Below are positions 6,832-14,175 of a DNA stretch of 14,969 bases, piece after piece. The position numbers and the translations under genes were made by a program. The stretch's first letter is position 1; each line of letters begins with the position of its first letter. Under the pieces are notes generated by a model that was not told where the DNA came from, searched no databases, and saw only the letters and a program-made list of their open reading frames with translations. The DNA is from CAYZEZ01 sp964477295 (lineage in GTDB: Bacteria; Bacteroidota; Bacteroidia; Bacteroidales; SM23-62), in assembly GCA_964477295.1 (NCBI GenBank), contig CAYZEZ010000105.1, positions 1 to 14,969 of the forward strand, given 5' to 3'.

Positions 6832-9800
6832 TCACTCGACTACAAGCTTTCCCCGATAGATCTTATTCCCTCTCAACTCAACAAAATAGACTCCTTCCTT
6901 GAGGTTTTCGCGGGTGATCTCGAGCTTGTCCGAATAAATGTTGTCTTCGAACCTGACCACCTTGCCTGCAAGGTCGGTGATGTACATCCTGTATTTTGCT
7001 TTATCGGGATTTGCAAATTCAATCATCGTAGAATGGCTGAACGGATTGGGGTATATTGCCACTTGCCGAGTCGTCATTGTTGCATTCCCTGTAGGTCCCC
7101 AGATATGGATCGTAAACACCTGCTCCCTGCTAAGGTTGCCTTCATCCTTGCAACGCACCCTGATGGAATATTCATCCTGATCTTCATAATCAAAGATTTC
7201 TGCGGCCAACAGGAGGTCGCCCAGGATCGTGAAGCTCATGTTGTCTTCATCCCCTTCTCCTACCACGAGTGACCAGGTATGCGAATCAAGGGAATCTGCA
7301 TCGACGGCTATCAGCCGGCCGACCAGGTCCCCGAACCGGTTATTGGATTTGATGGCTGAATTCGTAAGGAAAATCGTGTCGGGCGGGCTCTCCCCGGCCT
7401 GCAAACGGTTGTCCTCGACATTGGAAAGCGAATGGCTGTACGGTCCGGAATCGGCTTTTTTACCTGCACCAGCCGGAAAACAGGGAATTGGCTTATCAAC
7501 AGAGATCCTGTAAAATCCTGTTTCGGGCAATGGATCCGGATCGGTCCATGAGGCCAGTGAACTTGCCAGGAAATGAACAGGTAAAAAGCCTGATCCTGTA
7601 GCGCTTCGTAAAATATTATAGGTGGAATACTCAAAACCATAGTACCGGTCCCATTGAAGCTGGGTGGTTTTTAATTCAGGATTTGTAGAAACCACCAGGT
7701 GGATGGTCTTGTGTGGCTCACACAGATCGATGTCGGTTTCATATCCCGAGGTATCTACTGCCGTGATCTTATACAGGTAAGCCTGAACGGTCGGATCGGC
7801 TGTTTCGTCGACCAGGATGCTCAGATCTTCATGTGCCACTGTCCCAAGTTTATCGTATATGCCTGCCTTCTGTCCCTCCCTGTAAATATTATAATAATCC
7901 ACGGGAGCTTTAGATGATTTCTCCCAGATCACCAAGTTATTTCCGGTTGCCGGATCAACAGTGACCATACAAAGTTCAGGCGCTAAATAAAGGTTCGCAG
8001 GTGCTGATTCAGCTGATCCACAAATATTTGACAACTCCAACTTGTAGGTTCCCTCAATGGATGAATCAGCAGCAATAATGCTATATTCAGGAGCAAATAC
8101 CCCTGTAAGTAACTTATCATCATAGTACCATTTGTATGTCACTGGTTCAGATCCTGTAACAATGGATTTCAGCAGGATGTTATCACCCGGGGTGACCCAT
8201 TGGTCAGCAGGCTGGACTAAAATTCCCGGGGGTTGCCTGACAAGCATATAGGCCTGGTTGCTGACCACTTTACCAAATCCATTCTCCAGTTCGTAATGAT
8301 AATTCCCTTCATCCAATTCTGTTACGGAATCTATTACCATTGAGCTTAGAGTATCGCCCGGAAGCAGTTCCCCGTCTTTAAACCACCTGAAAATGGCAGT
8401 ATCATTTGTTTCGATCTGGAATTCTGCCTTTTCCCCATCACATAAGAACAGGTTTGAGAGCTGTCCTGAGATCTCCGGGACACCGGCCTGGTTTTCATAG
8501 GCACCGATATCTACCTCATCAGGATATACCCTTGGATTCCCAGCCAGGTCATAATCTGCTACAAGCAGGTCTGGTAAATCAGAGCGACCCTTATTGATAA
8601 GTGGAGAGAAGTTTGTCAGGGAATAATCGAATGGCTCTTCAGAGGTATAAATCCCCGGTTCAGTCAATGCAAGTCTGAACAACGGATCTGTATCGTAAAT
8701 GTGTTCATAAACAAAACCCGATTCACCCGGGCCCAACCGAATTGAATCCACCCCTCCTTCGATTACTGAATTTAGTACCTTCGACTCATAATTTCCTGCT
8801 AAATACAACTGGCTCTGGTTAAGTCCCGACCCAAATCTGTTTCCAGTAAGAATTGAATTGGTAATTCCTGCAACTGAGGTACTATAATCAGAAGCAATAT
8901 AAACTGACTCAGATGCCCCTTTATGAAGGTTGTTAACAATGGTTGAATTAATGATCTTTGCTGTTATAATAGGTTCAATCATAATTGGATGGTCCGCCGT
9001 ATCGATATTATTTGTAATCAGGCAATTATTCATCAAAAAATGGAGTCCTGTGTGCCATATTAAATGCGCTCCATCCCCTTCCCAACCAACTCCGTAACAA
9101 TTATTATTCATGATCACAGTTGAAATCAACTCCAAACTACCGCCTTCAACTATCAATATTGAATAGGGATCTTCATCACAATAATTGTCAAAAAAGGAAC
9201 AATTACGAATTGAAACATCCCCATAATCAACTGCTATCAACTCCTCGAATTTGTTATCGAAAAATCGGCATGAGTTAATCTCAACATTGGTATTTTCTAC
9301 TTTTATGCAATCATGGTTATTTGAAAAATCGGTATACTCAATCCGCAACAGCTTGTAGCCGCTGATGAAAATGGCCTCATATCCATTCGGAACGTCCTTA
9401 ATATGTGCATTACTGATAATTATGCTGTCCTCAGCAATATCAGATCCCGTTTCAATCCCTCCCCATCCTTCGGTTGGATCTTTAGCTGCCAAAACGGTCT
9501 TTTTATCAGAGAATCCTTCAATAATTAATGTCCCCTCAACTTCAAATGGTTCATTATCCTGGAATTCAACATATGTACCCGGACCAATAGTCAGGATTGC
9601 ACCCGATGCAACCTGGATACCCCCATTGACTTTAATTGTATCAGCTATCCAGCGTTGGTTGCTACTTACTGACGAAGATAAAGGTTCATCAGAATACCCA
9701 CACTCAATGCTCTCCATATAGTATTCGAGTGCACCCATATCAATTTGACGGTAGGATATCCGGCTTTGCCCGGCAAGATCAAGTAATGGTAATCCGGGGA

Positions 9801-10974
9801 CAGACAATCTACCGGAATTAACTGCAGCCGAAGAAGTAAATAAAGACCAATCATTTACTGAAGAATAAAATCCAGAACCAACACCAGTAACCGGATTCAG
9901 AAATAGGGGATCTACATCCAGTATATTACTGTGTTGCCCATTATAACCAGGATTTTGTGAAGTATTTATGGAATTTATCCCTCCCTCCAGGATGCAATCG
10001 GTTATGGTTGGATGTGAATTAGCTTCAAGAGCGATCTGATCTCCGGGAAGAGTTGCAGAATTATTAAAGATAATATTAGAAAAGATTTTGGAAGTTGAAT
10101 TATATCTTACAAATATTGCACCTCCTTTATCTGCTTCATTGTTGCAAATTGTATTGTTTGCTATAATTATATGTGATCCCTCTACAAAGATGCCACCCCC
10201 ATCATCACTTGCTGTGTTGTTATTGATAAGATTGCCGATTATCTCGACATATTCCATCCATCCGACACGAATGGCACCCCCCTGGTATGATTGATTATTA
10301 TGAATATGATTACAAATGATCTGCACTGTCCAATCATCACCAAGAAGATAAACTGCAGTCCCAAAGTTAGAATTGAATTCGCAGTTCCTGACCAAGGAAG
10401 GAGACCGTAAAATATATCCTGTGTTATTATGATAATGGCATCTATAAACCATAGCTTTTTCTGAAAAAACAACCGTTGCTTTCCAGTTATTTTTGAACCG
10501 GCTGTTTGAAACTTTTAGTATGCAATCGTTCCTGGTCCTGATTGTAGATTGTAAAGATGTAACTCCAGTAGGACACTTAGTGAATTCAAATATGCAATAG
10601 TCCATTTTTATTGTATCACCATTCCACTGAAAGGCTGGTTTTATATCCAACCCATCCCAGGCTCCCCCTGCACTGCTACTGGCTGAATAATCCGTTGTAT
10701 CCTTTACCGTAAAAGTTATGCTGTCAGTTTCGGCTCCTATGGCTTGCAAAAATCCATTTACTGTTATTGAAAAAAATCCCTGGAATTCAACATATGTCCC
10801 GGGAAGGATGGTCAGCAAAGCGGAGTCAACCACAACAATATCACCAGTAACTTTAACAGTATCTGCACTCCAGGTTGTATTTTCCCAGATGGTGTCCTGT
10901 ACCTCAATAAATGGTTGTGCGAAAACGGAGGAAGAAATTAGCAGGATCGCAAAAATGAAGTGTAACTTTTTCAT
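6832..10974 (-). CDS. T9SS-exported double beta-helix / Ig / cadherin surface protein
   Basis: This is a 1380-residue secreted protein. I chose the ATG at 10974 because it gives a clean signal peptide (MKKLHFIFAILLISSSVFA); the frame extends 24 residues upstream without adding a plausible leader. Two right-handed beta-helix modules follow (about 26-419 and 439-827). Each starts with a TILPGTYVEFQ or TIGPGTYVEFQ strand and ends with a DLAG ... GALEY or DIGAYE motif, the choice-of-anchor-Q signature. Parallel-helix rungs are seen as NNxxxxxGGA(I/G) patterns. Then come two Ig-like domains (about 832-1000), a fibronectin-like pair (about 1001-1198), a cadherin-like domain (about 1199-1290, DADS ... 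DYED ... YSIRVRCKDEGN) and a T9SS type A sorting domain (1305-1380, YPNP near 1308). Beta-helices of this kind occur both in carbohydrate lyases and in adhesins; I see no catalytic residue set, so binding is favoured. It is probably first in a unit with the next T9SS gene, 53 bp downstream. Confidence 0.88.
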   Translation of the reverse strand: MKKLHFIFAILLISSSVFAQPFIEVQDTIWENTTWSADTVKVTGDIVVVDSALLTILPGTYVEFQGFFSITVNGFLQAIGAETDSITFTVKDTTDYSASSSAGGAWDGLDIKPAFQWNGDTIKMDYCIFEFTKCPTGVTSLQSTIRTRNDCILKVSNSRFKNNWKATVVFSEKAMVYRCHYHNNTGYILRSPSLVRNCEFNSNFGTAVYLLGDDWTVQIICNHIHNNQSYQGGAIRVGWMEYVEIIGNLINNNTASDDGGGIFVEGSHIIIANNTICNNEADKGGAIFVRYNSTSKIFSNIIFNNSATLPGDQIALEANSHPTITDCILEGGINSINTSQNPGYNGQHSNILDVDPLFLNPVTGVGSGFYSSVNDWSLFTSSAAVNSGRLSVPGLPLLDLAGQSRISYRQIDMGALEYYMESIECGYSDEPLSSSVSSNQRWIADTIKVNGGIQVASGAILTIGPGTYVEFQDNEPFEVEGTLIIEGFSDKKTVLAAKDPTEGWGGIETGSDIAEDSIIISNAHIKDVPNGYEAIFISGYKLLRIEYTDFSNNHDCIKVENTNVEINSCRFFDNKFEELIAVDYGDVSIRNCSFFDNYCDEDPYSILIVEGGSLELISTVIMNNNCYGVGWEGDGAHLIWHTGLHFLMNNCLITNNIDTADHPIMIEPIITAKIINSTIVNNLHKGASESVYIASDYSTSVAGITNSILTGNRFGSGLNQSQLYLAGNYESKVLNSVIEGGVDSIRLGPGESGFVYEHIYDTDPLFRLALTEPGIYTSEEPFDYSLTNFSPLINKGRSDLPDLLVADYDLAGNPRVYPDEVDIGAYENQAGVPEISGQLSNLFLCDGEKAEFQIETNDTAIFRWFKDGELLPGDTLSSMVIDSVTELDEGNYHYELENGFGKVVSNQAYMLVRQPPGILVQPADQWVTPGDNILLKSIVTGSEPVTYKWYYDDKLLTGVFAPEYSIIAADSSIEGTYKLELSNICGSAESAPANLYLAPELCMVTVDPATGNNLVIWEKSSKAPVDYYNIYREGQKAGIYDKLGTVAHEDLSILVDETADPTVQAYLYKITAVDTSGYETDIDLCEPHKTIHLVVSTNPELKTTQLQWDRYYGFEYSTYNILRSATGSGFLPVHFLASSLASWTDPDPLPETGFYRISVDKPIPCFPAGAGKKADSGPYSHSLSNVEDNRLQAGESPPDTIFLTNSAIKSNNRFGDLVGRLIAVDADSLDSHTWSLVVGEGDEDNMSFTILGDLLLAAEIFDYEDQDEYSIRVRCKDEGNLSREQVFTIHIWGPTGNATMTTRQVAIYPNPFSHSTMIEFANPDKAKYRMYITDLAGKVVRFEDNIYSDKLEITRENLKEGVYFVELRGNKIYRGKLVVE
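8494..10899 (-). repeat. Tandem duplication of a beta-helix / choice-of-anchor-Q module
   Basis: Residues about 26-419 and 439-827 of the 1380-residue protein are two copies of one architecture: a capping strand (ADTVKVTGDI / ADTIKVNGGI, then GPGTYVEFQ-like), parallel beta-helix rungs rich in Asn, a DPLF segment (VDPLFLNP / TDPLFRLA), and a closing DLAG ... (M/I)GA(L/Y)E. The copies are clearly diverged, so the duplication is old. Confidence 0.78.
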
Positions 10975-11043
10975 AGCTGAGATAATTGGTTTAAGCATAG
11001 GAATCAGTTGAACTAATAAGTTACAACAGTGTGATCGGATTAT

Positions 11044-11051
11044 CAAATATT
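11044..11051 (-). promoter_or_regulatory. -7-like element upstream of the T9SS gene pair
   Basis: The minus-strand sequence AATATTTG matches TAnnTTTG at all but the first position. It lies about 70 bp upstream of the chosen start at 10974 in the 233-bp spacer after floA. No convincing TTG at -33 is seen. It would fit a promoter for the two-gene surface-protein unit, but the support is weak. Confidence 0.25.
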
Positions 11052-11121
11052 TGGGATGAACTACCTGCTGAAGGTATGAACTGCAGGAATCTCATGATGT
11101 TTGAATTTGGGCGCAGCGCAA

Positions 11122-11156
11122 AGAAAGGGCCAGCGGTTCAACCACAAGCCCTTTCT
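11122..11156 (-). terminator. Inverted repeat downstream of floA (putative terminator)
   Basis: AGAAAGGGC (11122-11130) and GCCCTTTCT (11148-11156) form a perfect 9-bp stem. The 17-base loop itself contains GGTT-C-AACC. It lies about 50 bp after the floA stop in the direction of floA transcription and ends in TTTCTTTG on the minus strand. It plausibly ends the clpS-nfeD-floA operon before the T9SS genes. The U tract is short, so confidence is moderate. Confidence 0.42.
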
Positions 11157-11184
11157 ATATCCTTTGAAACATTTTTGCTCAACG

Positions 11185-11212
11185 CGTCACACATCACTCG
11201 TCACACGTCACT
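11185..11212. repeat. Heptamer tandem repeat at the floA stop codon
   Basis: Four consecutive 7-bp units are seen on the plus strand: CGTCACA, CATCACT, CGTCACA and CGTCACT. The last unit overlaps the floA stop codon (11208-11210), so the array runs from the very end of the gene into the spacer. It belongs to a group of 7-bp-period arrays found in three spacers in this part of the window. Confidence 0.75.
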
Positions 11213-12197
11213 TCTTCTTAGGTCCGTCACCCGTTGATTTCGATATCGAATCCCGCATCTCGGTGTCGGCCTGGATGTTCTTGAATTTATAATAATCCAT
11301 GATGCCAAGGTTGCCCTTGCGGAAAGCATCGGCCATGGCCAGCGGGATCTCCACTTCGGCCTCGATCACTTTGGCCCGTGCTTCCTGTGATTTGGCTTTC
11401 ATCTCCTGCTCGGTGGCAACGGCCATGGCCCTTCTTTCTTCGGCTTTGGCCTGGGCGATGTTCTTGTCGGCATCGGCCTGGTCCATCTGGAGCTGTGCCC
11501 CGATGTTCTTTCCAATGTCCACATCGGCAATATCGATCGAGAGGATCTCAAACGCCGTACCTGCATCCAGCCCTTTCTCCAGCACCGTACGTGAAATAGA
11601 ATCGGGATTCTCGAGCACAGCCTTATGGGAATGGGCTGAACCTATAGAAGATACAATACCCTCACCAACCCTTGCGAGTACGGTCTCTTCTCCTGCCCCT
11701 CCAACGAGTTGTTTGATGTTGGCACGGACCGTTACCCTGGCCTTCGCGATCAGCTGGATACCATCCTTGGCTACAGCAGTAACCGGAGGTGTATCGATAA
11801 CCTTGGGATTAACAGACATCTGTACTGCTTCCAAAACGTTTCTGCCTGCCAGGTCGATGGCGGTAGCCATCTTGAACGACAGGTCAATATTGGCCTTATT
11901 GGCAGAAACCAGTGCATGGACCACATTCTGGACGTGCCCGCCTGCCAGGTAGTGGGCTTCCAGTTCGTCCCTAATAAGACTTATGCCAGCCTTTTCGGCC
12001 TCGATCATCGATCGCACGATCACTCCTGGCGGCACTTTCCTCCAGCGCATAAGGATAAGCTGCAACAGGTTGATCCTCACACCGGAGATCAGTGCTGTAA
12101 ACCAGAGTCCGATCGGTATAAAATAGAAAATGAGCCATAATCCAATTAAAGCTCCGATAATAATAACTACATAAATAAATACTCCTGCATTCTCCAT
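11208..12197 (-). CDS. floA: Flotillin-like protein FloA
   Basis: This is the bacterial flotillin-like membrane scaffold that organises functional membrane microdomains. With the ATG at 12197 it is 329 residues, essentially the length of Bacillus subtilis FloA. The frame could start 27 bases earlier, but that would overlap nfeD and add nine residues (MLNPLKTND) unlike the family. The N terminus carries a hydrophobic membrane-hairpin segment (about 5-49). The body contains near-invariant family stretches such as AIDLAGRNVLEAVQMSVNPK, VGGAGEETVLARVGEGIVS and AFEILSIDIADVDIGKNIGA. An Ala/Glu-rich coiled-coil region (NIAQAKAEERRAMAVA ... EVEIPLAMADA) and a family-typical DTEMRDS tail close it. 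The start lies one base after the nfeD stop (TGA-T-ATG), so translation is probably coupled. floA with an NfeD partner is a widely conserved pair; the clpS gene at the head of the operon is less expected. Confidence 0.96.
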   Translation of the reverse strand: MENAGVFIYVVIIIGALIGLWLIFYFIPIGLWFTALISGVRINLLQLILMRWRKVPPGVIVRSMIEAEKAGISLIRDELEAHYLAGGHVQNVVHALVSANKANIDLSFKMATAIDLAGRNVLEAVQMSVNPKVIDTPPVTAVAKDGIQLIAKARVTVRANIKQLVGGAGEETVLARVGEGIVSSIGSAHSHKAVLENPDSISRTVLEKGLDAGTAFEILSIDIADVDIGKNIGAQLQMDQADADKNIAQAKAEERRAMAVATEQEMKAKSQEARAKVIEAEVEIPLAMADAFRKGNLGIMDYYKFKNIQADTEMRDSISKSTGDGPKKK

Positions 12198-12198
12198 A

Positions 12199-12678
12199 TC
12201 ATTCGTTTTTAATGGGTTTAACAATTATCTGTGTTGTTCCAATCTTGGTCACCTCAACCTTTGTATGTGCATCGACATAGCCCTGGATCGATTTTGCCTC
12301 CACATCAATATCATTGACCATAACTCTGCCAACAGGTCCCAGCCTCGTCATGGCCACACCAATGTCTCCAGGATTTATCATATGATCCTCAATTCCAGCA
12401 ACCTCCATCTTGTTGTCGAGGTTTTTCTTCAGCATCAGCCTGCGCCATGTTCTTGATCGCAAGGCAAACACCATGGTTAAAATGGTAAAGAGCAGTGCGG
12501 CAAAAAGGATCCAGCTACCCACTGCAGTGCCATGTGTACGGTAAGCCATATAAACAGATATCCCCATCAGGATGGCCCCCCCGATACCGGCTATGGTTAT
12601 TCCCGGTATCAGGAAAAACTCCACCAGGAAAAGTATCATTCCCAGCACAATCAGCAGAATAATGGCAAGTATGGACAT
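12199..12678 (-). CDS. NfeD-like membrane protein (short form)
   Basis: This 159-residue protein lacks the N-terminal ClpP-like protease domain of long NfeD proteins, so it is the short form partnering flotillins. Hydrophobic helices occupy about residues 2-22, 24-45 and 53-73, followed by a basic turn (RSRTWRRLMLKK). The soluble C-terminal part (about 95-159, INPGDIGVAMTRLGPVGRVMV ... VEVTKIGTTQIIVKPI) shows the GxxGxAxTxLxPxGxV pattern of the NfeD OB-fold. It lies 22 bp after clpS and one base before floA, so the three genes are almost certainly co-transcribed. By family knowledge it acts at the cytoplasmic membrane with FloA; the exact role is unclear. Confidence 0.9.
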   Translation of the reverse strand: MSILAIILLIVLGMILFLVEFFLIPGITIAGIGGAILMGISVYMAYRTHGTAVGSWILFAALLFTILTMVFALRSRTWRRLMLKKNLDNKMEVAGIEDHMINPGDIGVAMTRLGPVGRVMVNDIDVEAKSIQGYVDAHTKVEVTKIGTTQIIVKPIKNE

Positions 12679-12700
12679 ACCTTAAAGTTAGCAGGTACAA

Positions 12701-12988
12701 TTAGTCAATGGTAGCGTTTAAGCCTTTGTCAATCAAAGCCTCACGCCTTGGTTTTAACGATTCAACCGAACCCTTCCTGACATCACATTTACCCTTATAA
12801 TGCACAAGATAGGTACACTGTTCAGCCTGTACCATAGTGTGCTCACAAACCTCGATCAGGCATTCGATGACATATTCAAATGTATTTACGTCATCATTGT
12901 GCAGGATCAGTGCATTTTCACCATCGCCAGTAACCTCGTAATACTCTTCGAAAAATGGTGACTCATTGGGCTTATTATTACCTGACAT
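12701..12988 (-). CDS. clpS: ClpS, ATP-dependent Clp protease adaptor
   Basis: This 95-residue adaptor delivers N-degron substrates to a ClpP-associated unfoldase (ClpA/ClpC type). The pocket motif LHNDDVNTF (residues 29-37, NDD at 31-33) and the later conserved VHYKGK (His63 in 62-67) correspond to the residues that hold the substrate N terminus in Escherichia coli ClpS. The sequence AEQCTYLVHYKGKC and a Leu-Lys-Pro-Arg-containing C terminus are typical of the short Bacteroidota ClpS. It is the first gene of a compact operon with nfeD and floA and has a good -7 promoter element 27-34 bp upstream. No unfoldase or clpP is in this window. Confidence 0.93.
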   Translation of the reverse strand: MSGNNKPNESPFFEEYYEVTGDGENALILHNDDVNTFEYVIECLIEVCEHTMVQAEQCTYLVHYKGKCDVRKGSVESLKPRREALIDKGLNATID

Positions 12989-13014
12989 ATTGTGCTAATT
13001 TAAGAAAGAGTTAT

Positions 13015-13022
13015 CAAAGTTA
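13015..13022 (-). promoter_or_regulatory. -7 promoter element for clpS-nfeD-floA
   Basis: TAACTTTG on the minus strand is an exact match to the Bacteroidota TAnnTTTG element. It lies 26 bp before the clpS ATG, which would leave a 5' leader of about 20 nt. TTG triplets at 13039-13041 and 13046-13048 on the minus strand lie 16 and 23 bp upstream, straddling the usual 19-21 bp; both are inside the adjacent heptamer array. Confidence 0.5.
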
Positions 13023-13037
13023 ATAATAAAATCGGTC

Positions 13038-13093
13038 GCAAGTTGCAAGTTGCAGGTTACAAGTTGGGTGCGTGGTACGGGATATGGGTTACG
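13038..13093. repeat. Degenerate heptamer array upstream of clpS
   Basis: Four units of GCAAGTT type (GCAAGTT, GCAAGTT, GCAGGTT, ACAAGTT; 13038-13065) are followed in the same 7-bp phase by four G-rich relatives of one another (GGGTGCG, TGGTACG, GGATATG, GGTTACG; 13066-13093). The array fills most of the 114-bp spacer between the SPOR-domain gene and clpS and covers the expected -33 region of the clpS promoter. The first half is unambiguous; the second half is degenerate. Confidence 0.7.
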
Positions 13094-13102
13094 AGGCATC
13101 TG

Positions 13103-13933
13103 CTATTTAACGTTCTTTTCGTATTCTAGGACGCGTTCAGCGGCCATACGCTGACCATTGAAATACCCTATAACGAAGGCATCCTGATAGCCGGCAGACC
13201 TCAACTGGTTAATGGCTTTCCCGGCCGCATCAAAGGAAACAAATTTTCCTGCATAGTAACGGGTGATCCCTTTTTCGGTCACCTCGGTTGTGATGGGACT
13301 GATCCCGCCAAAAAAATCATACTCAACCGGGTTGCCGTATGCTGCCAGCTGGATCCGGTAAAACGGCCCTTCAGGCAATTCAAATGAATGCTCAAATGGA
13401 TTCTCAGCGGAATATGGAGATTCTTTATGTATCAGGAAATGATTACCGGCCACTGTAAGCCCTTCATCCGAGCCGGGTTCTTTTGTTTCTGCTGGCACTC
13501 CACCAGGGTCTTCCGCTTCAGCCATTGCCTCCAGGTTATAATGATATACCTTGATGTCATTGATCACCGTGTCCAGGATGATGAACGGGTTACGCGAATT
13601 TGTCTCTGCTTCATCTTCCACCGGGACCGGCAGGTTGGAAAAAATATCATCGGCCCAGGATTGCAATTGGCTCGCTTCCCGCTCAATCCTTGACACCTCG
13701 ACCTGCAAGCGGCCCTTCTTCTCGCTGTCATCCATGTACATTATCTCTTTTCGAAGTTCATAAGCCACCGACATTAAGGAATCGGCCTTTTTCTGGAACA
13801 ATATGGCCTGTGAAAGCATTTCGTTGTAACCGGTATCTGCGGCAAACCACGGTGTCGTGTCCTGAGAAAATGCCGATGTGAACCGAAGAAGGATCCCGGC
13901 GATCAGAGCAGATTTAACAGCAATTCTGAACAT
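13103..13933 (-). CDS. Secreted coiled-coil protein with C-terminal SPOR-like domain
   Basis: This 276-residue protein has an N-terminal signal peptide (cleavage near SAFSQ-D, residue 24). A helical, Lys/Glu-rich coiled-coil stretch follows (about 38-97), then an acidic linker (about 100-160). A C-terminal SPOR-like domain lies at about 190-258 (FYRIQLAAYGNP ... YYAGKFVSFDAAGKAINQLR ... GYQDAFVIGYFNGQ). SPOR domains bind denuded septal peptidoglycan, so a periplasmic role in the cell wall or at the division site is likely, but the partner is unknown. It sits 114 bp upstream of clpS behind a heptamer array and is probably a separate unit. No clear -7 element is visible upstream. Confidence 0.8.
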   Translation of the reverse strand: MFRIAVKSALIAGILLRFTSAFSQDTTPWFAADTGYNEMLSQAILFQKKADSLMSVAYELRKEIMYMDDSEKKGRLQVEVSRIEREASQLQSWADDIFSNLPVPVEDEAETNSRNPFIILDTVINDIKVYHYNLEAMAEAEDPGGVPAETKEPGSDEGLTVAGNHFLIHKESPYSAENPFEHSFELPEGPFYRIQLAAYGNPVEYDFFGGISPITTEVTEKGITRYYAGKFVSFDAAGKAINQLRSAGYQDAFVIGYFNGQRMAAERVLEYEKNVK

Positions 13934-14004
13934 TACAGCAAAAAAAAAGTTTGTTGATTACGATAAATCACAAGAATCAGCATTAAGGAGTAAAGATAAG
14001 ATTT

Positions 14005-14073
14005 GATTTATGATTAACGATTAACGATTAACGATCTTTGATTTTGGAAGAAAAAGATCATATATCATATATC
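14005..14073. repeat. Two heptamer arrays between the SPOR gene and bcp
   Basis: Six GAT-initial heptamers run from 14005 to 14046: GATTTAT, three perfect GATTAAC units (14012-14032), GATCTTT and GATTTTG. After a short gap, two perfect ATCATAT units plus ATC follow (14057-14073). Both have a 7-bp period. The arrays occupy the middle of the 242-bp divergent spacer between the SPOR-domain gene and bcp, which otherwise holds only AT-rich DNA. Confidence 0.72.
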
Positions 14074-14124
14074 CTTGATTATTAATCTTAGATCAACTCT
14101 TCTCCTAAGTTATCAACATGACGT

Positions 14125-14133
14125 TAAACTTTG
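14125..14133 (+). promoter_or_regulatory. -7-like element upstream of bcp-recA
   Basis: TAAACTTTG resembles TAnnTTTG but has three bases rather than two between TA and TTTG. It lies about 42 bp before the bcp ATG. No TTG is seen at -33, so this is a weak candidate for the bcp-recA promoter. Confidence 0.25.
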
Positions 14134-14175
14134 ATCCAATTATTGTAATTTTATTTTTTTTAAATCGGGAAGAAA

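Noticed and set aside
10975..11046. A 24-residue upstream extension of the beta-helix protein.
   Set aside because: The signal peptide begins at the ATG at 10974; the extension contains no leader-like features and would bury the signal peptide.
11299..11952. A 217-codon plus-strand open frame opposite floA.
   Set aside because: It is a shadow of the strongly conserved, Ala-rich floA frame; the Ser/Ala-rich product has no family features.
12198..12224. An upstream floA start adding nine residues.
   Set aside because: It overlaps nfeD, and the ATG at 12197 gives the family-typical 329 residues with a one-base gap to the nfeD stop.
13038..14073. CRISPR array.
   Set aside because: The repeats are 7-bp units directly abutting, without unique spacers, and no cas genes are present.
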